Below are positions 9,077-18,573 of a DNA stretch of 64,000 nt, in pieces. The translations under genes and the position numbers were made by a program. Below the pieces are notes generated by a model. It was given only the letters and a program-made list of their open reading frames with translations, did not search any database and had not been told where the DNA came from. The stretch spans positions 62,001 to 126,000 of the forward strand of contig NZ_JACWUN010000003.1 in NCBI RefSeq assembly GCF_014773365.1, in the 5' to 3' direction. Positions within the stretch are counted from its first letter, which is position 1. The number at the start of each line of letters is the position of its first letter. Source of the stretch: Pelovirga terrestris (lineage in GTDB: Bacteria > Desulfobacterota > Desulfuromonadia > Desulfuromonadales > Geopsychrobacteraceae).

Positions 9077-10327
9077 ATGGAAATCAAGGTACCCCAGGTT
9101 GGCGAGTCAATCGTCGAAGCGGAAATTGCTGAATGGCTCAAAAAGGATGGTGACTACGTAGAAAAAGATGACCTGCTGTTAGAACTCGAAACCGAGAAGG
9201 TCAATGTTGAACTGAACGCCGAAGCCTCCGGAACGTTGACCATCCTTGCTCAGGATGGCGAGACGGTGAAAATTGGTGCGGTCATTGGACGGATCGATAC
9301 TTCCGCACAAAAAACGGACAGGGCACAGGATGCGGATAGCGATAAAGAGCCCCAGCAAGAGGAAAAGACCACTGACAAAGAGACCCCTGTGGGTAAGGAA
9401 GAGAAAAAAGAGGCTAAAAGCAGCGAAAAGCCGATGAATCCGGCGGTGCCGAAAATTGCTGCTGAACGCGGCATCGATCCCCAGCAAATCAAAGGCAGTG
9501 GCCGCGACGGACGGGTTCTGGTTGATGACATTCCGGCCGAGGCCGAGCAGAAAGATCAATCGGAAGAACCGCAAAAACCAGCAGATACAAAGACCCAACC
9601 GGCAACCAAACCAGGCGCTGACCGCACCGAGCGAACTGAGCGCGTGGCGATGTCCCGCATTCGCCGCAAGATTGCTGAACACCTGCTCAAAGCTACGCAG
9701 GAAACGGCCATGCTCACCACCTTCAACGATGCCGACATGAGCCGGGTGATCGCCCTGCGCACCAGCTACAAAGAGGCTTTCCTGAAAAAGTATGATGTTC
9801 CTTTGGGCTTCATGTCATTTTTTGTCAAAGCCTGCGCCGAAGCCCTGAAAAATTATCCAGAAGTTAACGCCAGCATCGATGGCAGCGATATTCTTTACCA
9901 TCACTATCGCGACATCGGTGTGGCCGTCGGCAGCAAGCGCGGCCTGGTGGTGCCGGTGATTCGCGACGCCGATCACCTCAGGTTTGATGAAATCGAAACC
10001 ACCATCCGCGATCTAGCCGCCCGTGCTGACAGCGGCAAGCTGAGCCTGGACGAGCTGGAAGGAGGGACCTTCACCATCTCCAACGGCGGTATTTACGGCT
10101 CGGTGCTCTCCACGCCCCTGCTTAACCCGCCACAGAGTGCCATCCTCGGCATGCACGCGATCCAGGAGCGTGCGGTGGTACGTGACGGCGAGATCGTCAT
10201 CCGTCCAATCATGAACCTGGCGCTCAGTTATGATCATCGCATCATTGACGGACAACAGGCGGTGAGCTTTTTAAAACAGGTTAAAACCTACATCGAAGCA
10301 CCGGAAACATTACTGCTGAAGCTATAA
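9077..10327 (+). CDS. sucB: Dihydrolipoyl succinyltransferase (E2 of 2-OGDH)
   Basis: A 416-residue E2 protein. An N-terminal lipoyl domain carries the lipoyl lysine in ETEKVNVEL (near residue 43). A long charged Lys/Glu/Asp linker follows, then a peripheral subunit-binding domain (PAVPKIAAERGIDPQQIKGSGRDGRVLVDDI, about residues 123-154), a second linker, and the catalytic domain from about residue 190. The catalytic motif is DHRIIDGQQAVSFL near residue 390. It transfers succinyl from E1 to CoA. The lipoate would come from LipA encoded just upstream. A GAGG Shine-Dalgarno lies 10 bp after the sucA stop. Confidence 0.96.
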   Translation: MEIKVPQVGESIVEAEIAEWLKKDGDYVEKDDLLLELETEKVNVELNAEASGTLTILAQDGETVKIGAVIGRIDTSAQKTDRAQDADSDKEPQQEEKTTDKETPVGKEEKKEAKSSEKPMNPAVPKIAAERGIDPQQIKGSGRDGRVLVDDIPAEAEQKDQSEEPQKPADTKTQPATKPGADRTERTERVAMSRIRRKIAEHLLKATQETAMLTTFNDADMSRVIALRTSYKEAFLKKYDVPLGFMSFFVKACAEALKNYPEVNASIDGSDILYHHYRDIGVAVGSKRGLVVPVIRDADHLRFDEIETTIRDLAARADSGKLSLDELEGGTFTISNGGIYGSVLSTPLLNPPQSAILGMHAIQERAVVRDGEIVIRPIMNLALSYDHRIIDGQQAVSFLKQVKTYIEAPETLLLKL

Positions 10328-10374
10328 TGCGCCACGTCCCCTTAAAACTTACGGGTTAAGGAGTTTAATTATCC

Positions 10375-11784
10375 ATGTCTGATACACATTATGATCTGAT
10401 CGTTATCGGCGCCGGCCCAGGCGGTTACGTCGCCGCCATCCGTGCCGCACAGTTGGGATTCAACGTCGCTCTGGTGGAAAAGCGCGACACTCTGGGTGGG
10501 GTTTGCCTTAATGAAGGATGTATTCCGAGCAAGGCGTTGCTTGAATCAAGTGAACATTTTGCCCGCACCCGTCACGAACTGGCAGAACACGGTGTCGATG
10601 TCGGTGAGGTCAAACTGAACCTGAAACAGATGATGACCCGCAAAGAGGAGATCGTCAGCAAGCTGACCGGCGGCATTGCCGGGCTGATGAAAAAAAACAA
10701 AATCAAGGTTTATCAGGGGGCGGCCAAACTGTTGCCTAAAGATGGCGATACCTGCCGGGTGACCATCCGGGCGGACAAGGAGCAGGAACTTAGCGCCAAA
10801 AGGATCCTGCTCGCCACCGGCAGTGAAGCCATCGAACTGAAGCACCTCCCTTTTGATGGCGATAAAATCATCAACGCCCGTGATGCCCTGAGCCTGACGG
10901 ACGTACCAAAGCGCCTGCTGGTAGTCGGAGGTGGCGTGATCGGCCTGGAGATGGGCTCGGTCTGGAGTCGCCTCGGCGCCCAGGTCACGGTGGTGGAAAT
11001 GCTGCCCCAGATTCTGCCGCAAACCGACCCCCAAATCGCTCAAACCCTGCAGCGCAGTTTAAAAAAACAGGGGCTTGACATCCGTCTGAAGACCCGTCTG
11101 GATAAAATTGCTGTGGCTGACAAAGAGATTACCGCTACCTTGAATGCTGATGACAAACTGGAAGAGGTCATCTGCGACAAAATCCTGGTCGCCGCTGGGC
11201 GCCGCGCTCGTACCGATGACTTGAATCTGGAAGTGGTCGATTTACAACCCAACAAGGCCGGGCAGCTTGATATTGATGAAAATTTCCAAACGACAACACC
11301 AGGCATTTATGCCATTGGAGATCTGGTCGCAGGCCCGATGCTGGCCCATAAAGCCAGTGATGAAGGGGTCGTCTTTGCCGAACGTCTGGCGGGTCAGGCG
11401 GCAACCATCAACTATCCGGGCATCCCTGCCGTCACCTACACCTGGCCGGAGGTGGCTTCGGTCGGCCATACCGAGGAGCAACTCAAGAACAAGGGGATCA
11501 CGTTCAACGCCGGCAAATTCTTCTTTAACGCCAATGGCCGTGCCCTGTGCAGCGGCATGAGCGATGGGTTCATCAAGGTCCTGGCCACTCCTGACAGCGG
11601 ACGGATTCTTGGCGTCCACATTGTCGGACCCCACGCCTCGGAACTGATTGCCCCGGCGGCAACCGTCTATTCCTTTGGCGGCAGCATCCATGATCTGGCC
11701 GTTACCTCATTTGCTCATCCAACCCTGTCGGAAACGTTTAAAGAGGCTGCACTGGCCGTTAACAAAGAAGCTATTCATGCCTGA
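10375..11784 (+). CDS. lpd: Dihydrolipoyl dehydrogenase (E3)
   Basis: A 469-residue flavoprotein that reoxidises dihydrolipoamide with NAD. The FAD-binding GAGPGGYVAAIRAAQLG is at residues 12-28. The redox-active disulfide is in GGVCLNEGCIPSKALL (C44 and C49 approximately). The NAD-binding VVGGGVIGLEMGSVWSRLG is near residue 182, the second FAD motif TTPGIYAIGDL near residue 307, and the C-terminal dimerisation HAHPTLSE-type motif is present as SFAHPTLSET. It completes the 2-oxoglutarate dehydrogenase complex and may also serve other complexes. Confidence 0.96.
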   Translation: MSDTHYDLIVIGAGPGGYVAAIRAAQLGFNVALVEKRDTLGGVCLNEGCIPSKALLESSEHFARTRHELAEHGVDVGEVKLNLKQMMTRKEEIVSKLTGGIAGLMKKNKIKVYQGAAKLLPKDGDTCRVTIRADKEQELSAKRILLATGSEAIELKHLPFDGDKIINARDALSLTDVPKRLLVVGGGVIGLEMGSVWSRLGAQVTVVEMLPQILPQTDPQIAQTLQRSLKKQGLDIRLKTRLDKIAVADKEITATLNADDKLEEVICDKILVAAGRRARTDDLNLEVVDLQPNKAGQLDIDENFQTTTPGIYAIGDLVAGPMLAHKASDEGVVFAERLAGQAATINYPGIPAVTYTWPEVASVGHTEEQLKNKGITFNAGKFFFNANGRALCSGMSDGFIKVLATPDSGRILGVHIVGPHASELIAPAATVYSFGGSIHDLAVTSFAHPTLSETFKEAALAVNKEAIHA

Positions 11785-11858
11785 TAGAAATCCATGGTAA
11801 GACTGCTCTGTTAACCACCAAATGAAAACACCAACTGCACCTGATAAAGGATCAAGCA

Positions 11859-13163
11859 TTGAAATCGTTTAAAAAACTGCTACTTGTCGTCGTACTGATC
11901 GCCCTGATCATCGCCGCTATCGCCTATTTTCGTGACACCGCTCCACCCCAGGTTGCTTTGACTCCGGCCAGCGGACCGGTCTCGCCGGCGACCCCCTTAA
12001 ACCTGTTGGTCGGTGATGAAGGCACAGGACTTAAAGAGGTCGATGTTTATCTGGTCCAGGGAGAGCTGCGTGTTTTGTTAAGTCGCCAGGAGTTTCCAGC
12101 GCCACGGGAACAGGAGACCATCGAGCTGAGCCTGGAAGGTCTGCGCCTGCGCGAAGGAGCTTTCACCATCGAAGTCACGGCCACCGATCAAGCCATCTAC
12201 CGCTTAGGTAAAGGCAACACAGCTCAAGAAGTAGTTGAACTGATCTATGACTCCCGCCCACCGGCAATCTCGGTGATCAGTCGTGCCCACAATTTTACCC
12301 GTGGTGGTGCCGGGCTGGTCACCTATTCCCTGGATGAGCCCGTCAAACGCACCGGGATTGTCTTCGGCGAGCACTTCTTCCCGGCGTTTCAACAATCGTC
12401 AGGCAGGTATGTCAGTGCTGTGACCTTCCCCTACTATCTGGATCCCAAGGAATTTGTTCCACGGATAGTCGCTGTCGACCTCGCTGACAATGAACGCCAG
12501 GCCGGCATTTATTACCGTGCCAACAACCAGCAGTTTCGCCAGCGTCAGATTAACATCAGCGACAGTTTTCTCGACATGACCCTGCCTGAATTTACCCATC
12601 AGGTACCAAAGTTCGATACCCCACTGGAGACATTTCTCTACATCAACCAACAGATCCGCAAAGAAAATCGTGCCGCAGTAGCTGCCCTGGCGGCAGAAAC
12701 TGCCGGCGAGCCGCTATGGGAAGGGGTCTTCCTGCGCCAACCAAGAGCGGCGCCATTGGCGCTTTTTGCCGATCACCGCACCTATTTATATAAAGACAAA
12801 GAGATCGACCGCACCGTTCACCTCGGCTATGACCTGGCGTCGATTGCTCAGGATGACATTGTTGCCGCTAACACCGGGAAGGTTGTCTTCAGTGATTTTC
12901 TCGGCATCTACGGACTCTGTATCGTCATTGATCACGGCATCGGCATCCAGACCCTCTACGCCCACTTGAGTCAGAGTCAGGTTGAGGTTGGTCAGCAGGT
13001 GCGTCGTGGCGACGTCATTGGCCGCAGTGGCGTCACCGGCCTGGCCGGGGGGGATCATCTACATTTTGAAGTTCTGGTTAACGGCATTCCGGTGCAGCCG
13101 ATCGAGTGGTGGGATGCCAACTGGCAGCACAACAACATCGACAGTAAACTGCAAGTGGAATAA
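11859..13163 (+). CDS. Membrane-anchored M23 (LytM) metallopeptidase
   Basis: A 434-residue protein. An N-terminal transmembrane segment (about residues 6-24) is followed by a large periplasmic beta-rich region with Ig-like features, then a C-terminal LytM/peptidase M23 domain from about residue 315. The zinc ligands are visible as HLGYDLAS (HxxxD) and HLHFEV (HxH), and YAHLSQ lies between them, so the domain should be catalytically competent on peptidoglycan cross-links. Translation starts at TTG (11859) seven bases after AAAGGA. It follows lpd by 74 bp but is functionally unrelated. Confidence 0.9.
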   Translation: MKSFKKLLLVVVLIALIIAAIAYFRDTAPPQVALTPASGPVSPATPLNLLVGDEGTGLKEVDVYLVQGELRVLLSRQEFPAPREQETIELSLEGLRLREGAFTIEVTATDQAIYRLGKGNTAQEVVELIYDSRPPAISVISRAHNFTRGGAGLVTYSLDEPVKRTGIVFGEHFFPAFQQSSGRYVSAVTFPYYLDPKEFVPRIVAVDLADNERQAGIYYRANNQQFRQRQINISDSFLDMTLPEFTHQVPKFDTPLETFLYINQQIRKENRAAVAALAAETAGEPLWEGVFLRQPRAAPLALFADHRTYLYKDKEIDRTVHLGYDLASIAQDDIVAANTGKVVFSDFLGIYGLCIVIDHGIGIQTLYAHLSQSQVEVGQQVRRGDVIGRSGVTGLAGGDHLHFEVLVNGIPVQPIEWWDANWQHNNIDSKLQVE

Positions 13164-13257
13164 TTGTTTTGCCGGCTCTTGCGGCCAGTTTGACTTGCAA
13201 CAGCGGCTGCTGTGGTAATTTTTCCCCTTTTCTCTGATGCGTTAGAAGGATGATCCG

Positions 13258-14328
13258 ATGAAAAAAACAATGGTAATGGCACTGGTTATACTCCTGTGCG
13301 GATTTGCTGGACCGGTTCTGGCACAGGACAAGCAGATCAAGGCAGGCTTCGTCTATGTTGGTCCCGTTGGTGATGCCGGCTGGACCTATGCCCACGACCT
13401 CGGCCGACTTGAGATGGAGAAACTCCCCTTTGTCGAGCCCTCTACCTATATCGAGTCGGTTCCCGAAGGGGCTGAATCGGCCCGGGTCATTAACGGCCTC
13501 GTCCGACGCGGCCATAATCTGATATTGACGACAAGTTTCGGCTACATGGATGCCACTATCGATGTTGCCAAGCGCAACAAAGATGTGATCTTCATGCATT
13601 GTTCGGGCTACAAAACTGCCGAGAATGTCGGCACCTACTTCGGACGCATGTACGAGCCACGTTACCTCTCCGGCATCATCGCCGGTAAGATGACAACCAA
13701 AAACATCATCGGCTATGTCGCCGCCTTCCCGATTCCGGAAGTTATCCGCGGCATCAATGCCTTCACCCTCGGTGTTCGCAGCGTTAATCCCGAAGCTCAG
13801 GTCCGGGTTGTCTGGACCCAGACCTGGTTTGATCCGGGGGTCGAGCGGGATGCCGCCGACAGCCTGCTGGATGTCGGTGCCGATGTTCTTGCCATGCATC
13901 AGGATGCTCCGGCAACCCTGCAGGCCGCTGAAGCTCGTGGCGCCTACGTCATCGGCTACAACAGCGACATGCGCCACTTTGCTCCCAACGCTTTTTTGAC
14001 CGCGCCGGTCTGGAACTGGGGGGCTCTTTATACCCAATTAGCTGAAGCAGTACATAACGGCACCTGGAAATCGGAACAGATCTGGTGGGGGGTTAAGGAC
14101 GGCCTTGTGGGTCTGGCCGATATCCATGCCAAGGTTCCTGACGACGTTAAAGCGCTGGTGCAAGAGCGTACCGCAGCTATTGTCGCCGGCACCCTCCATC
14201 CCTTCACCGGGCCGTTGAAAGATCGCGATGGTCACCAGGTCCTTGGCGCAGGTGAAACCATGAGCGATGGTGAGATGCTGAGCATGAACTTCTTTGTCGA
14301 AGGTGTTCAGGGGACTCTTAGCAAATAA
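13258..14328 (+). CDS. BMP-family ABC transporter substrate-binding protein (nucleoside/purine)
   Basis: A 356-residue secreted protein with an N-terminal signal ending near VLA-QDKQ (about residue 23). No proper lipobox is seen, so it is probably free in the periplasm. The body (KAGFVYVGPVGDAGWTYAHDLGRL, IGYVAAFPIPEVIRGINAFTLGVRSVNP, VLAMHQDAPATLQAAEARG) is typical of the basic membrane protein (BMP) family that binds nucleosides or purines. AGAAGGATGATCCG precedes the ATG. It is the first gene of a five-gene block with an ATPase, two permeases and xpt. I see no purine riboswitch in the 94 bp upstream. Confidence 0.9.
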   Translation: MKKTMVMALVILLCGFAGPVLAQDKQIKAGFVYVGPVGDAGWTYAHDLGRLEMEKLPFVEPSTYIESVPEGAESARVINGLVRRGHNLILTTSFGYMDATIDVAKRNKDVIFMHCSGYKTAENVGTYFGRMYEPRYLSGIIAGKMTTKNIIGYVAAFPIPEVIRGINAFTLGVRSVNPEAQVRVVWTQTWFDPGVERDAADSLLDVGADVLAMHQDAPATLQAAEARGAYVIGYNSDMRHFAPNAFLTAPVWNWGALYTQLAEAVHNGTWKSEQIWWGVKDGLVGLADIHAKVPDDVKALVQERTAAIVAGTLHPFTGPLKDRDGHQVLGAGETMSDGEMLSMNFFVEGVQGTLSK

Positions 14329-14343
14329 ATCGACCTCCTACGA

Positions 14344-14376
14344 CGGCACGCCCGGTAACGGGCGTGCCGATTCTTT
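14344..14376 (+). terminator. Hairpin between binding-protein and ATPase genes
   Basis: A perfect 11-bp stem (CGGCACGCCCG / CGGGCGTGCCG) with a four-base GTAA loop is followed by ATTCTTT, just before the ATPase start. The U-tract is weak. It may act as a partial terminator or 3' stabiliser that leaves more binding-protein message than transporter message, a common arrangement in ABC operons. Confidence 0.6.
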
Positions 14377-15891
14377 ATGCCAGAACTGCTGCAAATCCAG
14401 AATATTCGAAAAACCTTTCCCGGCGTTGTCGCTCTTGACGATGTCTCCTTTACTGTTGCGCCTGGCGAAATCCACACCCTACTGGGCGAAAACGGCGCCG
14501 GCAAGAGCACCCTGATGAATGTCCTGACCGGGTTGTACCATCCTGACTCCGGACACATGCAGCTGGCCGGTGAGCCCGTCCATTTCACCAGTCCCCGTGA
14601 TTCCCTGTCACGCGGTATCGGCATGGTCCATCAACACTTCATGCTGGTTCCGGCACATAGCGTCTTTGAAAATATTCTTCTCGCTCTGGAGAGGGTTCCC
14701 CAGTTCTATAACCGCAAGCACTATCAACAGAAAATGCAGAAACTGATCGACACCTTTGAACTCGATCTTGATCTGGATGCCGACGTGTGGAAGCTATCCA
14801 TCGGCGCCCAGCAATGGATTGAGTTGATCAAGCTGCTGCTGCGCGATTGTCGTTTGCTGATCCTCGATGAACCGACAGCCGTTCTCACCCCCCAGGAAAC
14901 CGACCGCCTGTTCAAGGTGCTGCGCCTGTTACAACAACAGGGGAAAAGTATCATCTTTATTTCCCACAAGATGCGTGAGGTCATGGAGATTTCCGACCGG
15001 GTGACGATACTGAAAAAAGGGAGCAGCATCGCCACTCTGAAGAGGGCAGAGTTCAATGCTGACATCCTGGCAAGGCTGATGATCGGTCAGGATCGCATCC
15101 CCGAGTGGCAAAAGAACCTGCAGATGTCGGAAAAAGTCGTCCTTGATATAAGAAACCTCTCAGTGCGCAATGATCGTGGTCTGGCAGATCTTGATGATTT
15201 CAGCCTGCAGCTAAAAGAAGGTGAAATCCTCGGCATTGCCGGGGTCGCCGGCAACGGCCAGAAAGCTCTGGCTGAGGCGCTGACCGGGCTTAAGGAAATA
15301 AACAAGGGAAAGATTTTCGCCGGTGATATGGATATGACCCACAGTACTGCCCGCGCCTCTTATATTTCCGGTATTGCCCACATTCCGGAAGACCGTAAAA
15401 GCATCGGCATCGCCCCCGATCTCGATGTTGCCGACAATCTGATCATGAAGAGTTTTAAAAATACCCTTTTCCGGCGTGGGGTTTTCCAGAATCGCCGTGC
15501 CATTCGCCGCAATGCTGAAGAAAAAGTATCACGCTTTGCGATCAAAGCCGGTCCTGAAGGATCACCGGTACGCTATCTCTCCGGTGGTAATATTCAAAAG
15601 GTCATCATTGCCCGGGAACTGTCCGAACAACCACGGGTGCTGGTAGCCCTTTACCCCACCCGCGGTCTGGATATCGGCAGTGCCGAGTATATTCACAAGG
15701 TCATTGTCGATGGTGCCGGACGGGGCATGAGCACGATTCTGATCGCCGAAGATTTGGACGAACTGCTCAAACTCAGCGACCGCATTGCCGTGATGTTTCG
15801 CGGCAGATTGATCGGCTATGCCGATCCCCGCCAGACCAGCCGCGAAGAGATCGGTCTGATGATGAGCGGCGAACAGCGGGAACAGCCCTGA
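14377..15891 (+). CDS. BMP-type ABC transporter ATPase (two fused nucleotide-binding domains)
   Basis: A 504-residue tandem ATPase of the sugar/nucleoside class. Domain 1 has a full Walker A (GENGAGKST), a modified signature (LSIGAQQWIEL) and Walker B LLILDEPTAVL. Domain 2 has a degenerate Walker A (GVAGNGQKAL), the signature LSGGNIQKV and PTRGLDIGSAEYIH. One active and one degenerate site is usual for this family (YufO/RbsA-like). It drives import together with the two permeases, its stop overlapping the first permease start by one base. No strong Shine-Dalgarno is visible; the start sits after the 14344 hairpin. Confidence 0.92.
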   Translation: MPELLQIQNIRKTFPGVVALDDVSFTVAPGEIHTLLGENGAGKSTLMNVLTGLYHPDSGHMQLAGEPVHFTSPRDSLSRGIGMVHQHFMLVPAHSVFENILLALERVPQFYNRKHYQQKMQKLIDTFELDLDLDADVWKLSIGAQQWIELIKLLLRDCRLLILDEPTAVLTPQETDRLFKVLRLLQQQGKSIIFISHKMREVMEISDRVTILKKGSSIATLKRAEFNADILARLMIGQDRIPEWQKNLQMSEKVVLDIRNLSVRNDRGLADLDDFSLQLKEGEILGIAGVAGNGQKALAEALTGLKEINKGKIFAGDMDMTHSTARASYISGIAHIPEDRKSIGIAPDLDVADNLIMKSFKNTLFRRGVFQNRRAIRRNAEEKVSRFAIKAGPEGSPVRYLSGGNIQKVIIARELSEQPRVLVALYPTRGLDIGSAEYIHKVIVDGAGRGMSTILIAEDLDELLKLSDRIAVMFRGRLIGYADPRQTSREEIGLMMSGEQREQP

Positions 15892-16961
15892 TGAAACTCG
15901 TCATTGAACGGCGCGACACCTCATCTGCCCTGCTCCGCTTTAGCGCCCCGATGGTCTCTATCGTGGTCGCCCTGCTGTTTGCCGGAGGGCTGATTCTGGC
16001 CGCCGGCATCAACCCCTTAGATGCCTATCGTGAAATCCTTTATGAGGCGGTCGGTTCAACCTACGGTCTCTCTGAAACCCTGGTCAAAGCAACCCCCTTG
16101 ATCTTTGCCGGACTTGGTGTCAGCCTGGCTTTTCGTATGCAGATCTGGAACATTGGCGCCGAAGGACAGATCTACATGGGGGCGATGGGAGCGACCTGGG
16201 TGGCCCTCTTCTCAGGGCTGGAGAATCATTGGCTGCTGATGATCACCATGTTTTGTGCGGCCTTTATCTGTGGTGGTCTCTGGGCCGGGGTTGCCGGCGT
16301 GCTGCGCGCCCGCTGGCGGGTCAACGAAGTCATCGTCACCCTGATGATGAACTATATCGCCATTTTATTTGTCAATTATCTTATTTACGGTCCCTGGCGT
16401 GATCCACAAGGGTTTAATTTCCCCCTGACTGCCCAGTTCTCCGAGGCAGCCCGTTTCGCCAATTTTTTTGATACCCGGCTTCATAGCGGATTTTTTCTTG
16501 CCTTGTTCTGCGCGCTGTTGCTCTATCTGTTGATGGAACGCACCGTCTGGGGCTATCAGATCAAGGTCATCGGCAGCAATCCGCAGGCTGCCCGTTATGC
16601 CGGGATGCGCACCGGCGTCGCCATCTTTGCCGTGCTGTTTCTCAGCGGTGCGATTGCCGGAGTGGCCGGCTTAAGTGAAGTGGCCGGCCTTCAGTATCGT
16701 CTTCAGCACGGTATCTCATCCGGTTACGGCTATACCGCCATTATTATCGCCTGGCTCGCCCGACGCAGCGCCCTGGGCGTCATCATTGTCTCCTTATTGA
16801 TGGGGATCCTGCTGGTCGGTGGTGACAGCCTGCAGATGCTGTGGCAGTTGCCTATTGCCTTTGTCTATGCGTTCCAGGGATTGATCCTGTTTTTCCTGCT
16901 CGGGTCCGATTTTTTCATCCAGTATCGAGTCAAGCTGATCAAAGGAGCACAAGGTGGTTGA
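15891..16961 (+). CDS. BMP-type ABC transporter permease, subunit 1
   Basis: A 356-residue inner-membrane permease with about eight to ten hydrophobic segments. It has the family landmark LIFAGLGVSLAFRMQIWNIGAEGQI (about residues 66-90) and GSNPQAARYAGMRTG in the cytoplasmic coupling loop. It is homologous to YufP-type guanosine permeases. The ATG overlaps the ATPase stop (ATGA), and the 3' end overlaps the second permease gene by 8 bp, so the transporter genes are translationally coupled. Confidence 0.92.
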   Translation: MKLVIERRDTSSALLRFSAPMVSIVVALLFAGGLILAAGINPLDAYREILYEAVGSTYGLSETLVKATPLIFAGLGVSLAFRMQIWNIGAEGQIYMGAMGATWVALFSGLENHWLLMITMFCAAFICGGLWAGVAGVLRARWRVNEVIVTLMMNYIAILFVNYLIYGPWRDPQGFNFPLTAQFSEAARFANFFDTRLHSGFFLALFCALLLYLLMERTVWGYQIKVIGSNPQAARYAGMRTGVAIFAVLFLSGAIAGVAGLSEVAGLQYRLQHGISSGYGYTAIIIAWLARRSALGVIIVSLLMGILLVGGDSLQMLWQLPIAFVYAFQGLILFFLLGSDFFIQYRVKLIKGAQGG

Positions 16962-17874
16962 AATTCTGCTTGATGCAACCGTGCGGGCGGGCACCCCGAT
17001 TCTGTTCGCGACCCTGGGTGCGATCCTGAATGAACGGGCAGGTATTATCAATCTGGGCATAGAAGGATTGATGCTGATCGGTGCCCTGGCCGGTTTTGCC
17101 GGCACCTTCTATTCAGGTTCGCCATTGATCGGTATCCTGGCGGCATTTGCTGTCACCTTTGTCGCCGGCAGCATTCATGCGCTGATTACCGTACAACTGC
17201 GTGGCAATCAAATCGTCAGCGGGCTGGCTCTAACCATGTTTGGTATCGGGGTCACCGCTCTGTTCGGCCGCGGGATGGTCGGTCTAACCATCGGTGGCCT
17301 TGAACGCCTGCCGCTTCCCGGATTGTCCCAGCTACCCATTATCGGTCGTCCTTTTTTTCAGCAGGATCTGCTCATTTACACCAGCTTTGTCCTGGTGTTT
17401 CTGCTCTGGTTTTTTCTCTATCGCACCCGTACGGGTCTTGCCTTGCGGACGGTCGGTGAGAATCCGGCGGCAGCCGACACCTGTGGTATCTCGGTCAGTC
17501 TGTATCGCTTTTTTGCCGTCACCACCGGCGCCGGCCTGGTAGGTATCGGTGGTGCCTACTTAAGTCTGGCAATGACTCCTATGTGGATTGAAAACATGTC
17601 TGCCGGACGCGGCTGGGTCGCCGTCGCCCTGGTGATTTTTTCCGGCTGGTCAAGCGGTAAAGCCATGTTCGGCGCCTATCTGTTCGGTGGAATCACCGCC
17701 ATGCAGCTGCGTTTTCAGGCCATAGGCACCGACATCAGTACCCATGTCCTGCAGATGCTCCCCTATGTGTTTACTATCCTTGTCCTGGTAGTATCAACCA
17801 TCCGTCTGCAAAAAGGATCCAGCCAACAACCCCAGGGGCTCGGTTTGCCCTATGATCGTGAGGATCGCAAATGA
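16954..17874 (+). CDS. BMP-type ABC transporter permease, subunit 2
   Basis: A 306-residue permease of the YufQ type with hydrophobic segments throughout. Landmarks are ATVRAGTPILFATLGAILNERAGIINLGIEGLM (residues about 7-40) and TVGENPAAADTCGISV in the coupling loop. It forms the membrane channel as a heterodimer with the preceding permease. It starts at GTG or the nearby codon within the end of the previous gene (8-bp overlap) and its stop overlaps the xpt start by four bases. Confidence 0.92.
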   Translation: MVEILLDATVRAGTPILFATLGAILNERAGIINLGIEGLMLIGALAGFAGTFYSGSPLIGILAAFAVTFVAGSIHALITVQLRGNQIVSGLALTMFGIGVTALFGRGMVGLTIGGLERLPLPGLSQLPIIGRPFFQQDLLIYTSFVLVFLLWFFLYRTRTGLALRTVGENPAAADTCGISVSLYRFFAVTTGAGLVGIGGAYLSLAMTPMWIENMSAGRGWVAVALVIFSGWSSGKAMFGAYLFGGITAMQLRFQAIGTDISTHVLQMLPYVFTILVLVVSTIRLQKGSSQQPQGLGLPYDREDRK

Positions 17875-18398
17875 CAGTTGCCCAGGAGTTACTTGAACGT
17901 TTTCGCCGGGAAGGCTCAATTCAAGGGGATGTCGTCAAGGTCGACAGTTTTCTCAATCACATGGTTGATCCATTATTGATGGAGAAGATCGGCCAGGATC
18001 TGGCTGCACGCTTTGCCAACCAGCAGATTGACAAGATCATCACGGCTGAAAGCAGTGGCATCATGATCGCCCAGGCGGTTGCCACCGCCCTGAAGATTCC
18101 GTTCATCTTTGCCAAGAAAAAACGTTCCATCACGATGAAAAAGTTTTACACCGCCAGCAGTTATTCCTTTACCAAGCAGGAAGCGACAACCCTTTACGTT
18201 TCCCACGAGGTGTTGCAACCCGGCGAGAAGGTTCTGTTTATCGATGACTTTTTCGCCAAGGGAACAACCCTTAAGGCCCTCTCCGAAATCATCCGCCAGG
18301 CACGGGCCGAGCTGGTTGGCTGCGCGGTCATTGTCAACAAGTCAAAACGTGAGGATATCCTGTCGGTTCTTCATCTGGATGAATTGAAGGCGCTGTAA
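17871..18398 (+). CDS. xpt: Xanthine phosphoribosyltransferase
   Basis: A 175-residue type I phosphoribosyltransferase. The PRPP-binding loop is VLFIDDFFAKGTTLKAL (about residues 123-139). Xpt-like features are the ITAESSGIMIAQAVATAL segment and the FAKKKRSITM loop. It converts xanthine (and perhaps other purine bases) plus PRPP to the nucleotide. It overlaps the permease stop by four bases (ATGA), which ties the upstream BMP transporter to purine salvage: an imported xanthine or a purine base derived from a nucleoside would be trapped as a nucleotide. Confidence 0.9.
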   Translation: MTVAQELLERFRREGSIQGDVVKVDSFLNHMVDPLLMEKIGQDLAARFANQQIDKIITAESSGIMIAQAVATALKIPFIFAKKKRSITMKKFYTASSYSFTKQEATTLYVSHEVLQPGEKVLFIDDFFAKGTTLKALSEIIRQARAELVGCAVIVNKSKREDILSVLHLDELKAL

Positions 18399-18521
18399 CA
18401 ATCCTGAAGGGTCAAAAGTTCTGCTAACGGTTCGCGCTAAGCGCTGGCGAAGTGAAGGCACGGCCTACTACCTCAATTTGATTTTGTTTTTTGGGGAAGC
18501 ACCTGGCCCCTTTCCATCCGC

Positions 18522-18573
18522 TTGATTGCATTGTTAGGGCCTCTCTGCTATTGTGTACGGTACTGCCGTACCG
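18522..18573 (+). promoter_or_regulatory. Promoter and operator palindrome of the yefM-yoeB pair
   Basis: TTGATT (18522-18527) and TGCTAT (18546-18551) spaced by 18 bp form a plausible sigma-70 promoter. Just downstream CGGTAC-TGCC-GTACCG (18558-18573) is a perfect 6-4-6 palindrome, with GTAC cores like the sites bound by YefM-type antitoxins. A GGAGG Shine-Dalgarno for the antitoxin follows at once. The site would allow autorepression by the antitoxin-toxin complex. Confidence 0.55.

Noticed and set aside
13164-13257. Purine riboswitch upstream of the BMP-transporter/xpt operon
   Set aside because: I looked for the three-way junction with conserved loop and core bases and saw nothing matching in this short leader.
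13078-14037. A 319-codon open frame on the minus strand across the BMP binding-protein gene
   Set aside because: It is antisense to a clearly conserved gene, has no family-like sequence, and arises from the GC-rich codon pattern of the real frame.
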